From: an uncultured Bacilli bacterium
Lineage (GTDB): Bacteria; Bacillota_I; Bacilli_A; RF39; UBA660
DNA: 13,300 nt
Assembly: GCA_934096785.1 (NCBI GenBank)
Contig: CAKONA010000008.1
Span: forward strand, 1-13,300
Direction of reading: 5' to 3'
Position numbers and translations under genes: made by a program. The notes below the pieces were generated by a model that saw only the letters and a list, made by a program, of their open reading frames with translations, searched no databases and was not told the origin of the DNA. Numbering within the stretch: position 1 is the stretch's first letter; each line of letters opens with the position of its first letter. Below, piece by piece: positions 1 to 5,974 of this stretch.

Positions 1-266
1 TTTCTAACTTCCTTAATACAATCATTTTGTTCAACATAATCCATATAATACATATCATCTTGAGATATTTGTGTTCCTTCAATTCTTGATGATCTAACAC
101 TTTCACCTAAAATTAAAGAATCTAGAAAATATTTTTGGTCAAATTTAAACATTTTTAATAAAGATTTATATTGACCATATTTGTCATTTGCTTGTCCTAA
201 CAATCTTATCGTTTCGTTATCAAGTTTATATTTAATTGGTAATAAATTTGCTTTATAAGGTTCCAT
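1..266 (-). CDS. Fic family protein, N-terminal part (truncated by window edge)
   Basis: This gene starts at the ATG complementary to 264-266 and runs off the left edge, so only the first 88 residues are visible. The start is supported by a GAGGAG ribosome site eight bases upstream. Residues 52-66 contain LGESVRSSRIEGTQI, the conserved helix of the Fic N-terminal domain. Within it S59-x3-E63-G64 fits the [S/T]xxxE[G/N] inhibitory motif of class II Fic proteins, whose glutamate blocks productive ATP binding in the active site. Fic enzymes usually transfer AMP to hydroxyl side chains of target proteins. The catalytic HPFx(D/E)GN(G/K)R motif would lie outside the window, so activity and target cannot be judged. 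A second helix-rich stretch at residues 20-50 precedes the motif, as in the family. It lies downstream of ppaC on the same strand but is separated from it by a terminator. I am fairly sure of the family. Confidence 0.8.
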   Translation of the reverse strand, partial: MEPYKANLLPIKYKLDNETIRLLGQANDKYGQYKSLLKMFKFDQKYFLDSLILGESVRSSRIEGTQISQDDMYYMDYVEQNDCIKEVR

Positions 267-286
267 ACTTTGCACTCCTCTCAGTA

Positions 287-294
287 ATAATATA
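287..294 (-). promoter_or_regulatory. Probable -10 region of the Fic gene promoter
   Basis: Read on the minus strand, this is TATATTAT, giving overlapping -10 candidates TATATT (289-294) and TATTAT (287-292). Initiation seven bases beyond TATTAT would fall near 280. The leader would then be about 14 nt and begin with the ribosome site GAGGAG. A TTGTGA hexamer at 314-319 is a poor -35 candidate because the spacer is 19-21 bases. Confidence 0.35.
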
Positions 295-328
295 TCATTT
301 TTTTATAAAATAATCACAATATATTTGA

Positions 329-450
329 ATTTATTGTATATTTTACACCATTTTTATACACTATTCAAGTATTTATTGTGATTATTAGTACTAATTTATA
401 CACTATTTTGCATTTTATTGTATGTTTTTTACTATTTTTATATATTTTTA
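329..450. repeat. Degenerate tandem repeat, about 42-bp period, three units
   Basis: Two cores recur at exactly 42 bases: ATTTATTGT at 329 and 371, and TTTATACACTATT at 353 and 395. Units 329-370 and 371-412 match at 27 of 42 positions by hand alignment. A third unit begins at 413 with TTTATTGTAT, identical to ten bases at 330-339, and continues with a divergent TTTTTATATATTTTT. The repeats lie upstream of the Fic promoter, so a regulator-binding role is possible, but AT-rich drift is also possible. Confidence 0.5.
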
Positions 451-460
451 CACAGTGTAA
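448..460. promoter_or_regulatory. Perfect 13-base palindrome, possible operator
   Basis: TTACACAGTGTAA is a perfect inverted repeat of six bases around a central A. It is not followed by a T-tract, so it does not look like a terminator. Its size and symmetry suit a dimeric DNA-binding protein. It lies about 165 bases upstream of the probable Fic promoter and just beyond the ppaC terminator. No regulator is identified. Confidence 0.3.
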
Positions 461-472
461 TGTGACAAATTA

Positions 473-492
473 AAAGAGTATTTCTACTCTTT
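473..492 (-). terminator. ppaC intrinsic terminator, overlapping the stop codon
   Basis: On the minus strand the sequence forms an 8-bp perfect stem, AAAGAGTA / TACTCTTT, closed by a GAAA tetraloop and followed by TAATTT. The stem is AT-rich but the tetraloop is stabilising. The ppaC stop codon (TAG, 484-486) lies across the stem-loop boundary. Confidence 0.7.
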
Positions 493-2112
493 CTCAAGTG
501 CATCCATAATATATGGAGCTATTTGTATTTTTCTTGATACTATATCTTTTAGTGGAACTCCTTCATATATCTCTTTTAAATCAAAACTATTCTTTATAAT
601 ATTTTCTGCGTTCTTATTATATAGACAGTATGAGATATTTTCAAATATATCTGTTATGAATAGAGTTACTACATCTATATTTTCTGTAGATGATACTTCG
701 TCAAGATAATTAACTAAACTATTAATCTTTTTAGTCATTGAATTAAAATCTGCAGTTAGTATTTGACCTATTCCCATTATTTTTTCATTTACTTTGTATG
801 TCTTGAAGTCTTTATGAAGTATGTCTTTGTTACTTAATCCTTTTATAGTCATGCCTTGTTTTAATAGTTCTATACCATATTCTTTGTATTTAATCTTTGC
901 GATTTTAGATAGGTTTATTAATGCATCAGTATCTCTTATAGTAGTTGTTGGTGAAGTTAGAAGTAATGTATCTGATATGATGGCTGATGCCATAAGACCT
1001 GCAATTTCTCTTGGTATTTTAACATTGTTTTCTTTATATAAATCATAAATAATTGTATTAACACTACCTACTCCTGCATTTCTAAAGTTAATTGGTTTCT
1101 TTGTATTAATGTCTCCAATATTATGATGGTCAATTACTTCTAATATTTCTGCTTCTTCAAGTCCATCTACACTTTGTGAAGAGTTGTTATGGTCTACTAG
1201 AATAACTTGTTTCTTATCAACTTCATTTGTATCTGTTAAAGTTAATAGTCCTTTACACTCATTCTTACTATTAAGTATTGGATAGTTAGTATGTTTTAAC
1301 TTTTTACTTTGTTCGATGAAGTCTGATAGATAATCAAGTTCATTAAAAGTAACTGATTCTTCTTTTCTCATTATATCTTTTATATAGTTTGAGAATGATA
1401 TTAGTTTACCTACTTCATATGAAGAAAGTGGTGTACTTATTATATTTACTTTGTTCTTTTTAGCTTTTTGAAGTAAAATCGGAGATATTTCTATTCCTGA
1501 TATTGCGATTATTAGTTTTACTTTACTTTCTATAGCATAATCTAATATTGCATTTCTGTCTCCGACAATAAGTATATCATTATTGCTTAGAGAAACTCTT
1601 TCTTTGAATGTTGCTTTTGCATAAGTGGCTGCTAAAACATTACCTGTTATTTCTTTATCGAATTTAAGCACTTGTGTTCCTCTTAATACACTAATTAAGT
1701 TTCCATAAGAAGTATTTATTTTATGGAAGTCTCCTGTTATAATTTCTCTTGCTACTTCTTTTAGAGATACATAACCATAGTATTTATTTCTACTTTCTAC
1801 TACTGGTATACCTGTTAGAGAGTATTTATTCATATAATCAAATGCATCTTTAATTGGGACATTTTTATCAATAAAGCATCCTTTATGATAAGATACATCT
1901 TTTATTTGTAGTTTTACATCATTTAGATGATATGGTTCTTTTACATTAAAATAATTTAATGCAAATTTTGTTTCTGGATTTAAGTTTCCTAATGTTGATG
2001 CAACCGCATTAAATCCTAATTGATTTTTTAAATATGCAAGTGATATTGATGCGCATATTGAATCAGTATCAGGATTCTTATGTCCAAATATATATGTTGT
2101 TTTTCCGTTCAT
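484..2112 (-). CDS. ppaC: Manganese-dependent inorganic pyrophosphatase with CBS and DRTGG domains
   Basis: The 542-residue product is a family II (DHH superfamily) pyrophosphatase, which hydrolyses cytosolic pyrophosphate to phosphate and drives biosynthesis forward. Catalytic motifs are present: GHKNPDTDS at residues 10-18 (metal ligands H11, D15, D17), VDHN at 306-309, VIDHH at 326-330, SDT at 380-382, and SRKIQ at 526-530, which binds substrate. About 240 residues are inserted after the N-terminal part. Residues ~65-125 look like one CBS motif, ~130-240 like a DRTGG domain, and ~245-297 like the second CBS motif. The length matches CBS-PPases, not the ~310-residue simple type. In the family, AMP and ADP inhibit and ATP or Ap4A activates through the CBS pair, so this enzyme probably senses adenylates. 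The start follows an AAAGGGG ribosome site. It is divergent from the HD-domain gene and ends in its own terminator. Confidence 0.95.
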   Translation of the reverse strand: MNGKTTYIFGHKNPDTDSICASISLAYLKNQLGFNAVASTLGNLNPETKFALNYFNVKEPYHLNDVKLQIKDVSYHKGCFIDKNVPIKDAFDYMNKYSLTGIPVVESRNKYYGYVSLKEVAREIITGDFHKINTSYGNLISVLRGTQVLKFDKEITGNVLAATYAKATFKERVSLSNNDILIVGDRNAILDYAIESKVKLIIAISGIEISPILLQKAKKNKVNIISTPLSSYEVGKLISFSNYIKDIMRKEESVTFNELDYLSDFIEQSKKLKHTNYPILNSKNECKGLLTLTDTNEVDKKQVILVDHNNSSQSVDGLEEAEILEVIDHHNIGDINTKKPINFRNAGVGSVNTIIYDLYKENNVKIPREIAGLMASAIISDTLLLTSPTTTIRDTDALINLSKIAKIKYKEYGIELLKQGMTIKGLSNKDILHKDFKTYKVNEKIMGIGQILTADFNSMTKKINSLVNYLDEVSSTENIDVVTLFITDIFENISYCLYNKNAENIIKNSFDLKEIYEGVPLKDIVSRKIQIAPYIMDALEKE

Positions 2113-2139
2113 TCAACTCATCCCCTTTGTTTCTTGGTA

Positions 2140-2148
2140 ATGATACCA
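2140..2148 (-). promoter_or_regulatory. Alternative proximal -10 for ppaC
   Basis: On the minus strand this reads TGGTATCAT, an extended -10 form (TGn plus TATCAT). Initiation near 2133 would give a 21-nt leader, similar to other genes here. It is a weaker hexamer than the upstream candidate at 2213-2221, and the two could act in tandem. Confidence 0.3.
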
Positions 2149-2212
2149 CAAAATCCTTAAAAAATAAAGTAAATTTTTAATTAATTAGTTATTTTTTCTA
2201 TCTTGTGTGTCT

Positions 2213-2221
2213 ATTATAGCA
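2213..2221 (-). promoter_or_regulatory. Extended -10 promoter for ppaC
   Basis: On the minus strand this reads TGCTATAAT, a perfect extended -10 element (TGn-TATAAT). Initiation would fall near 2206, leaving a leader of about 93 nt before ppaC. No good -35 is visible, which is acceptable for an extended -10 promoter. It lies back-to-back with the HD-gene promoter. Confidence 0.5.
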
Positions 2222-2248
2222 TAATCTCTTTTATTAATGATAAGAATT

Positions 2249-2257
2249 TGTTATAAT
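2249..2257 (+). promoter_or_regulatory. Extended -10 promoter of the HD/CmpB operon
   Basis: TGTTATAAT is a perfect extended -10. Initiation about seven bases downstream (near 2264) leaves only about nine bases, GTGATATTT, before the ATG at 2273. The message would be nearly leaderless. The promoter is divergent from that of ppaC, about 30 bases away. Confidence 0.55.
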
Positions 2258-2272
2258 GTTTACGTGATATTT

Positions 2273-2782
2273 ATGAAAAAATTAGAATATGATAAAGAAT
2301 TTTTAGGATATATTGATGAAATAATTCATAATGAGGAATTCTTAAAAAGGAAAGATTTTGCTCATCATGAGAATGAAAGTGTATATGATCACTCAATGAA
2401 AGTAGCTTATGCATCATATTTGTTTGCGAAAAGACATAATTTGAATGTAAGAAACACTTGTATTGGGGCTATACTTCATGACTTTTATTTTAAGCCATGG
2501 CAAGATGATCATGGTAAAAAGAAATTTAAGGAATTACATGGATTTGTTCATGCTAGAGAAGCATTATATAATTCAAGAAAACATTTTCCACATTTAATGA
2601 ATCCAATGGTAGAAGATATAATATTAAGACATATGTTTCCTCTTAATATTAAACCACCTAAGTATGCAGAGAGTTGGGTTGTTACAATGATGGATAAAAA
2701 GTGCTCGTTGAATGTACTTGCTCATCCAAGAGAATATCCTAAATATTTAGGAATTAAAAGAAGGAGAAAAAATAGATGTTAG
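2273..2782 (+). CDS. HD-domain protein, probable metal-dependent phosphohydrolase
   Basis: The 169-residue protein has the HD-superfamily metal-ligand pattern. H40 lies in the helix VYDHSMKVA, H69-D70 in the hallmark AILHDF, and D141 in VVTMMDKK. H120 in ILRHMFPL is a further likely site residue. HD proteins hydrolyse phosphoester bonds in nucleotides or related molecules; the substrate here is unknown. The tail is strongly basic (IKRRRKNRC). An ATG 36 bases upstream (2237) is in frame but would lie before the promoter's -10 box, so I prefer 2273. No strong ribosome site precedes 2273. The last seven bases overlap the start of the CmpB-type gene, so the two are co-transcribed and probably translationally coupled. 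This suggests a functional link at the membrane. Confidence 0.8.
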   Translation: MKKLEYDKEFLGYIDEIIHNEEFLKRKDFAHHENESVYDHSMKVAYASYLFAKRHNLNVRNTCIGAILHDFYFKPWQDDHGKKKFKELHGFVHAREALYNSRKHFPHLMNPMVEDIILRHMFPLNIKPPKYAESWVVTMMDKKCSLNVLAHPREYPKYLGIKRRRKNRC

Positions 2783-3480
2783 ATTTAAAGCTGTTATTTT
2801 TGTTATTTATTACATACTCAATAATTGGTTGGATTATTGAGGTAATTGTTACTTTTCCAGATAATAAATGTTTTGTTAATAGAGGATTTCTAATTGGTCC
2901 TTATTGTCCAATATATGGAAATTGCGCGATTGCGATGATATTACTTCTTCATAATGTAAAAAATCCATTTTTATTATTTATATTATCTATAATAATATGT
3001 AGTATTGGAGAATATGTAACTAGTTATGTAATGGAAAAAGTATTTCGTGCTAGATGGTGGGATTATACTAAGAATAAATTTAATCTTAATGGAAGAATAT
3101 GCTTAGTAAATAGTTTAGCATTTGGTGTACTTGGATTCTTACTTGTAAAGTTTGTTAATCCATTCGTAGTAAATTTATATCTTAAATTAAATCCTACTGT
3201 ACTTTCTATATTATTTTATACATTATTAGTAATATTCTTAGTAGATAATGTTATATCATTCAAAGTAATCTTTAAGATTAAAAATATGGGAGTTAAATAT
3301 GTACATTTAGATAATACTAAAGAGATAACTGAAAAAGTTAAAAAAATACTAAGTGATAATGTATTTGCTAAAAGATTATTTAAGGCATTTCCAAATATTA
3401 GTTTTAAATTTAATTTAAAAGAGAAAATGAAATATTTAAAAGATAAAGCTAATTCAATCAAAAATAACTACAAAAAATAA
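2776..3480 (+). CDS. CmpB-type putative permease, multi-pass membrane protein
   Basis: The 234-residue protein matches the family labelled 'putative ABC-transporter type IV' (CmpB, PF06541). Signature stretches are SIIGWIIE at 15-22, NRGFLIGPYCPIYG at 35-48, E79 within a membrane helix, and WWDYT followed by FNLNGRICL at 94-110. About five hydrophobic segments are visible near residues 5-25, 46-60, 63-86, 108-128 and 140-162. A lysine-rich cytoplasmic tail of about 70 residues follows. No ATP-binding partner is encoded beside it, so the transporter label is not supported by context and the function is unknown. An AAGGAG ribosome site at 2761-2766 lies inside the HD gene. A strong terminator ends the operon. 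Confidence 0.85.
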   Translation: MLDLKLLFLLFITYSIIGWIIEVIVTFPDNKCFVNRGFLIGPYCPIYGNCAIAMILLLHNVKNPFLLFILSIIICSIGEYVTSYVMEKVFRARWWDYTKNKFNLNGRICLVNSLAFGVLGFLLVKFVNPFVVNLYLKLNPTVLSILFYTLLVIFLVDNVISFKVIFKIKNMGVKYVHLDNTKEITEKVKKILSDNVFAKRLFKAFPNISFKFNLKEKMKYLKDKANSIKNNYKK

Positions 3481-3496
3481 AATTTGTGGTTATTTT
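3461..3496 (+). terminator. Intrinsic terminator of the HD/CmpB operon
   Basis: The stem AAAATAACTACAAA (3461-3474) pairs with TTTGTGGTTATTTT (3483-3496) with one G-T wobble, and a run of T follows (TTTTACTATTTTT). The stop codon TAA (3478-3480) is in the loop. This is the clearest terminator in the window. Confidence 0.8.
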
Positions 3497-3562
3497 TTTA
3501 CTATTTTTGATTTTCCATTGTAAAGTTTACATTAATTTATGATTATGAATTTAGTAATATTG

Positions 3563-3568
3563 TATAAT
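3563..3568 (+). promoter_or_regulatory. murD promoter -10 box
   Basis: A consensus TATAAT precedes murD by 19 bases. Initiation seven bases downstream would fall at about 3575, the first base of the GGAGG ribosome site. The leader would then be about 13 nt. No convincing -35 is seen at 16-18 bases. Confidence 0.5.
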
Positions 3569-3587
3569 TATATTGGAGGCGTGTAAT

Positions 3588-4925
3588 ATGTTTGAAAATA
3601 AAAAAATATTTATTCTAGGTATGGCTAGAAGTGGATATCAAGCAGCAAGAGTACTTGCTAAAAGAGGTAATACTATTGTATTAAATGATAAGAATGAGAA
3701 CCAAGATAAAAGTCATATCAAAGAATTAGAAGATTTAGGAGTTAAAGTAATATTAGGTAGTCATCCTGATGATATATTAGATGAATCATTTGATTATTTA
3801 ATTAAGAATCCAGGTGTTCATTTTGATCATAAGTATTTAAAGTATGCAGAAGAACACAATATTAAGATAATTAATGAAATAGAAATGGCTTATCATTTAC
3901 TTCCTAAAGGTGTTAAGTTAGTTGCTATTACAGGTACTAATGGTAAGACTACTACTACATCACTTACTTATGAAATAGTTAGTGCTGCATTCCCAGGAAG
4001 AGCTCACTTAGCTGGTAATATTGGTTTTCCTTTATGTGAAGTAATTGAAAATATTAAAGAAAATGATTACTTAGTAATGGAAATAGGTGTTCCACAACTA
4101 CATGATTTCTATGATTTTAATCCTGATATCGCAGTTCTTACTAATATTTATGAAGCACATTTAGATATGTTTGGTACTCGTGAATATTATAATGAAAATA
4201 AACTTAGAATGTTCCAAAATCATACTTCTAAGAATATTGCCATTATTAATAAGGGTAATGCAGATGCATACAGAATTACTAAAGATATAAAGAGTACTAA
4301 GAAATACTTTTCAAGTAAAGAAAAGATTGATGGTACTTACTTAGAAAATGGTAAAATATATTATTATGGTGAAGAAATAATTGATACTAAGGATATTAAA
4401 TTACAAGGCGTTCACAATTATGAAAATATAATGTGTGCTATAATGATTGCTAAGGAACTAGGAATTTCTAATGAAATAATGAGAAAAGCAATTAGTGAAT
4501 TTAGTGGTGTTGAACATAGAATAGAATTTGTTAGAACTTATAACGGAAAAGACTTCTATAATGATTCTAAGGCTACTAATGTTACATCTACTCAAATAGC
4601 TCTTTCTGCATTTAAAAAACCAACTATATTAATATTAGGTGGCTTAGAGAGAACTCAAAGTTTCTTAGAACTTAAAGATTATCTTAAAAATACTAAAGCA
4701 GTTGTATGCTATGGAGAATGTAAGGATAGATGTAAAAAAGAAATAGATTCTCTTGGTATTAAGTGTGATGTTGTTAATAATCTTAAAGAGGCAGTAGAAC
4801 TTGCTAATGAGGAAAGTGTTAGTGGAGATGTTATATTATTAAGTCCTGCTAGTGCATCTTGGGATCAATATAAATGCTTTGAAGATAGAGGAGACGAATT
4901 TAAGAAGTTAGTAAAAGAGTTGTAA
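3588..4925 (+). CDS. murD: UDP-N-acetylmuramoyl-L-alanine--D-glutamate ligase
   Basis: This cytoplasmic enzyme adds D-glutamate to UDP-MurNAc-L-alanine in peptidoglycan precursor synthesis, using ATP. The 445-residue length is normal for MurD. The N-terminal Rossmann-like domain has ILGMARSG (residues 9-16), the central ligase domain has the ATP loop GTNGKTTT (about 116-123), and NDSKATN and SPASASWDQYKCFEDRGDEF mark the C-terminal domain. The catalytic Glu, His and the carbamylated Lys of the family appear retained in MEIG, EAHLD and NENKLR. The usual SSFQL stretch after the glutamate reads GVPQL here. The start at 3588 follows a GGAGG site; an upstream in-frame TTG at 3573 overlaps that site and is rejected. 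It is a monocistronic unit and shows that the organism makes peptidoglycan. Confidence 0.95.
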   Translation: MFENKKIFILGMARSGYQAARVLAKRGNTIVLNDKNENQDKSHIKELEDLGVKVILGSHPDDILDESFDYLIKNPGVHFDHKYLKYAEEHNIKIINEIEMAYHLLPKGVKLVAITGTNGKTTTTSLTYEIVSAAFPGRAHLAGNIGFPLCEVIENIKENDYLVMEIGVPQLHDFYDFNPDIAVLTNIYEAHLDMFGTREYYNENKLRMFQNHTSKNIAIINKGNADAYRITKDIKSTKKYFSSKEKIDGTYLENGKIYYYGEEIIDTKDIKLQGVHNYENIMCAIMIAKELGISNEIMRKAISEFSGVEHRIEFVRTYNGKDFYNDSKATNVTSTQIALSAFKKPTILILGGLERTQSFLELKDYLKNTKAVVCYGECKDRCKKEIDSLGIKCDVVNNLKEAVELANEESVSGDVILLSPASASWDQYKCFEDRGDEFKKLVKEL

Positions 4926-4937
4926 AAAATACAACTC
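4917..4937. terminator. Bidirectional terminator between murD and the NERD-HRDC gene
   Basis: GAGTTGTA (4917-4924) pairs perfectly with TACAACTC (4930-4937) around a five-A loop. T-rich tracts follow on both strands: CCTTTTATTT on the plus strand and TTTTAC on the minus strand. It serves the two convergent genes. The murD stop codon (4923-4925) is part of the stem. Confidence 0.75.
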
Positions 4938-4940
4938 CTT

Positions 4941-5903
4941 TTATTTGCCATTAATTATATTAATAATATCTTTTCCATACTTTTTATATTTAATATCAGA
5001 AAATCCTTCAATACTTTTAAGTTCTTTTTCATTTATTGGTTTTACTCTTACTATTTCATTAAGTAGTTTATCATTAAATATATAGTATGGTTTGTAATTT
5101 AATTGTTTTGCTTTATAATTACGATAGTTCTTTAATTTATTCTTTATGATTTCGTTTAAATCAAATAATTTTTCTCTTGATATTACTTTAGTCTCATTTA
5201 TATCATCTAGTATATCTTCTTCAATACATAAACTAATAATTCTATCAGCACTTTCTTTTATTAGCTCATCAGCGGTAGAGAATTCTGTAGTCTTTTTTTC
5301 AGTTTTTTTAATGTAATCAACTAGTTTATCTACTCTAATTATTTTATTCTTTATATCTCTTGGAGCTGCTTTAGTATCAACAACAGTATTTTCATTTGAG
5401 ACTACTACTACTCCATGATAGAAGTCATCATACGCTTTATTTAGAATTAATTTTTCAAGAAAAGTACTATGGTCATTTAAATACATTTTAATAGTATCTA
5501 TATTTCTATCTAGTTTATCTATTGGATTATAGATACCTACTTTTTTACCATAATATGTTCTATAAAAGCTACCTGTACCATCTACTAAAATATTTCCATA
5601 GGTATTTTTACATTCTAAAATATAATAGTTTTTCTTAGTAATAATCATATAATCTATTTGACATCTTCTATCTTTATAAGCAATATTTAAATCATGAAGT
5701 ATAATCATTGGTATATTACTATTCATAAGAGCATTAGTTACTTTATTTTCTCCTTTAAGAGCATATTCATACTTTTTAATGTCTTTTTCTATAAAATCTT
5801 TTGCTTCTTTAGTAGAGTTCTTTAGTTTCTTATTTAACTCTTCTATTCTATTTTTAAGGATATTACCTTCTTTATATATAATTGGTTCTATTATATCTTT
5901 CAT
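4941..5903 (-). CDS. NERD-domain protein with C-terminal HRDC domain
   Basis: The 320-residue protein joins two nucleic-acid-linked modules. Residues ~50-140 form a NERD (nuclease-related) domain: GE at 51-52, CQIDYMI at 81-87 and ILECKN at 95-100 give E52, D84 and E97-x-K99, the restriction-endonuclease-like set. This is followed by GSFYR and YNPIDK. Residues ~255-320 form an HRDC domain, with LKNYRNYKAK, PYYIFNDKLL, KELKSIEGF and YGKDII in order; in helicases and RNase D this domain binds nucleic acid. A charged helical stretch (1-50) precedes NERD. The start at 5903 follows an AGAGGTG site; a longer in-frame form from a TTG at 5939 overlaps the promoter and is rejected. DNA repair or nucleic-acid defence is plausible but not shown. 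It converges on murD. Confidence 0.8.
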   Translation of the reverse strand: MKDIIEPIIYKEGNILKNRIEELNKKLKNSTKEAKDFIEKDIKKYEYALKGENKVTNALMNSNIPMIILHDLNIAYKDRRCQIDYMIITKKNYYILECKNTYGNILVDGTGSFYRTYYGKKVGIYNPIDKLDRNIDTIKMYLNDHSTFLEKLILNKAYDDFYHGVVVVSNENTVVDTKAAPRDIKNKIIRVDKLVDYIKKTEKKTTEFSTADELIKESADRIISLCIEEDILDDINETKVISREKLFDLNEIIKNKLKNYRNYKAKQLNYKPYYIFNDKLLNEIVRVKPINEKELKSIEGFSDIKYKKYGKDIINIINGK

Positions 5904-5928
5904 GTTACACCTCTTTATTCTAATATAT

Positions 5929-5934
5929 ATTATA
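5929..5934 (-). promoter_or_regulatory. -10 box of the NERD-HRDC gene
   Basis: On the minus strand this reads TATAAT, 25 bases before the ATG at 5903. The leader would be about 18-19 nt and contain the AGAGGTG site. A clear -35 is not visible. Confidence 0.4.
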
Positions 5935-5974
5935 CACAATTTGAAGGTGAAAAACTATAGTTATGTTGTTATTT

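Larger units (their letters stand above)
267..483. other. AT-rich spacer upstream of the Fic gene
   Basis: This 217-base spacer holds no credible gene on either strand. It contains the ppaC terminator at its right end, a perfect 13-base palindrome at 448-460, a run of degenerate 42-base repeats at 329-450 and the probable Fic promoter near 287-294. It is among the longest spacers in an otherwise tightly packed window. Confidence 0.7.

Noticed and set aside
821..1048. Plus-strand open frame of 75 codons inside ppaC
   Set aside because: It is antisense to a gene with full catalytic motifs, has no recognisable protein features and arises from the composition of ppaC.
3216..3461. Minus-strand open frame of 81 codons inside the CmpB-type gene
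   Set aside because: It is antisense to a clear family member, is low in complexity and has no supporting signals.
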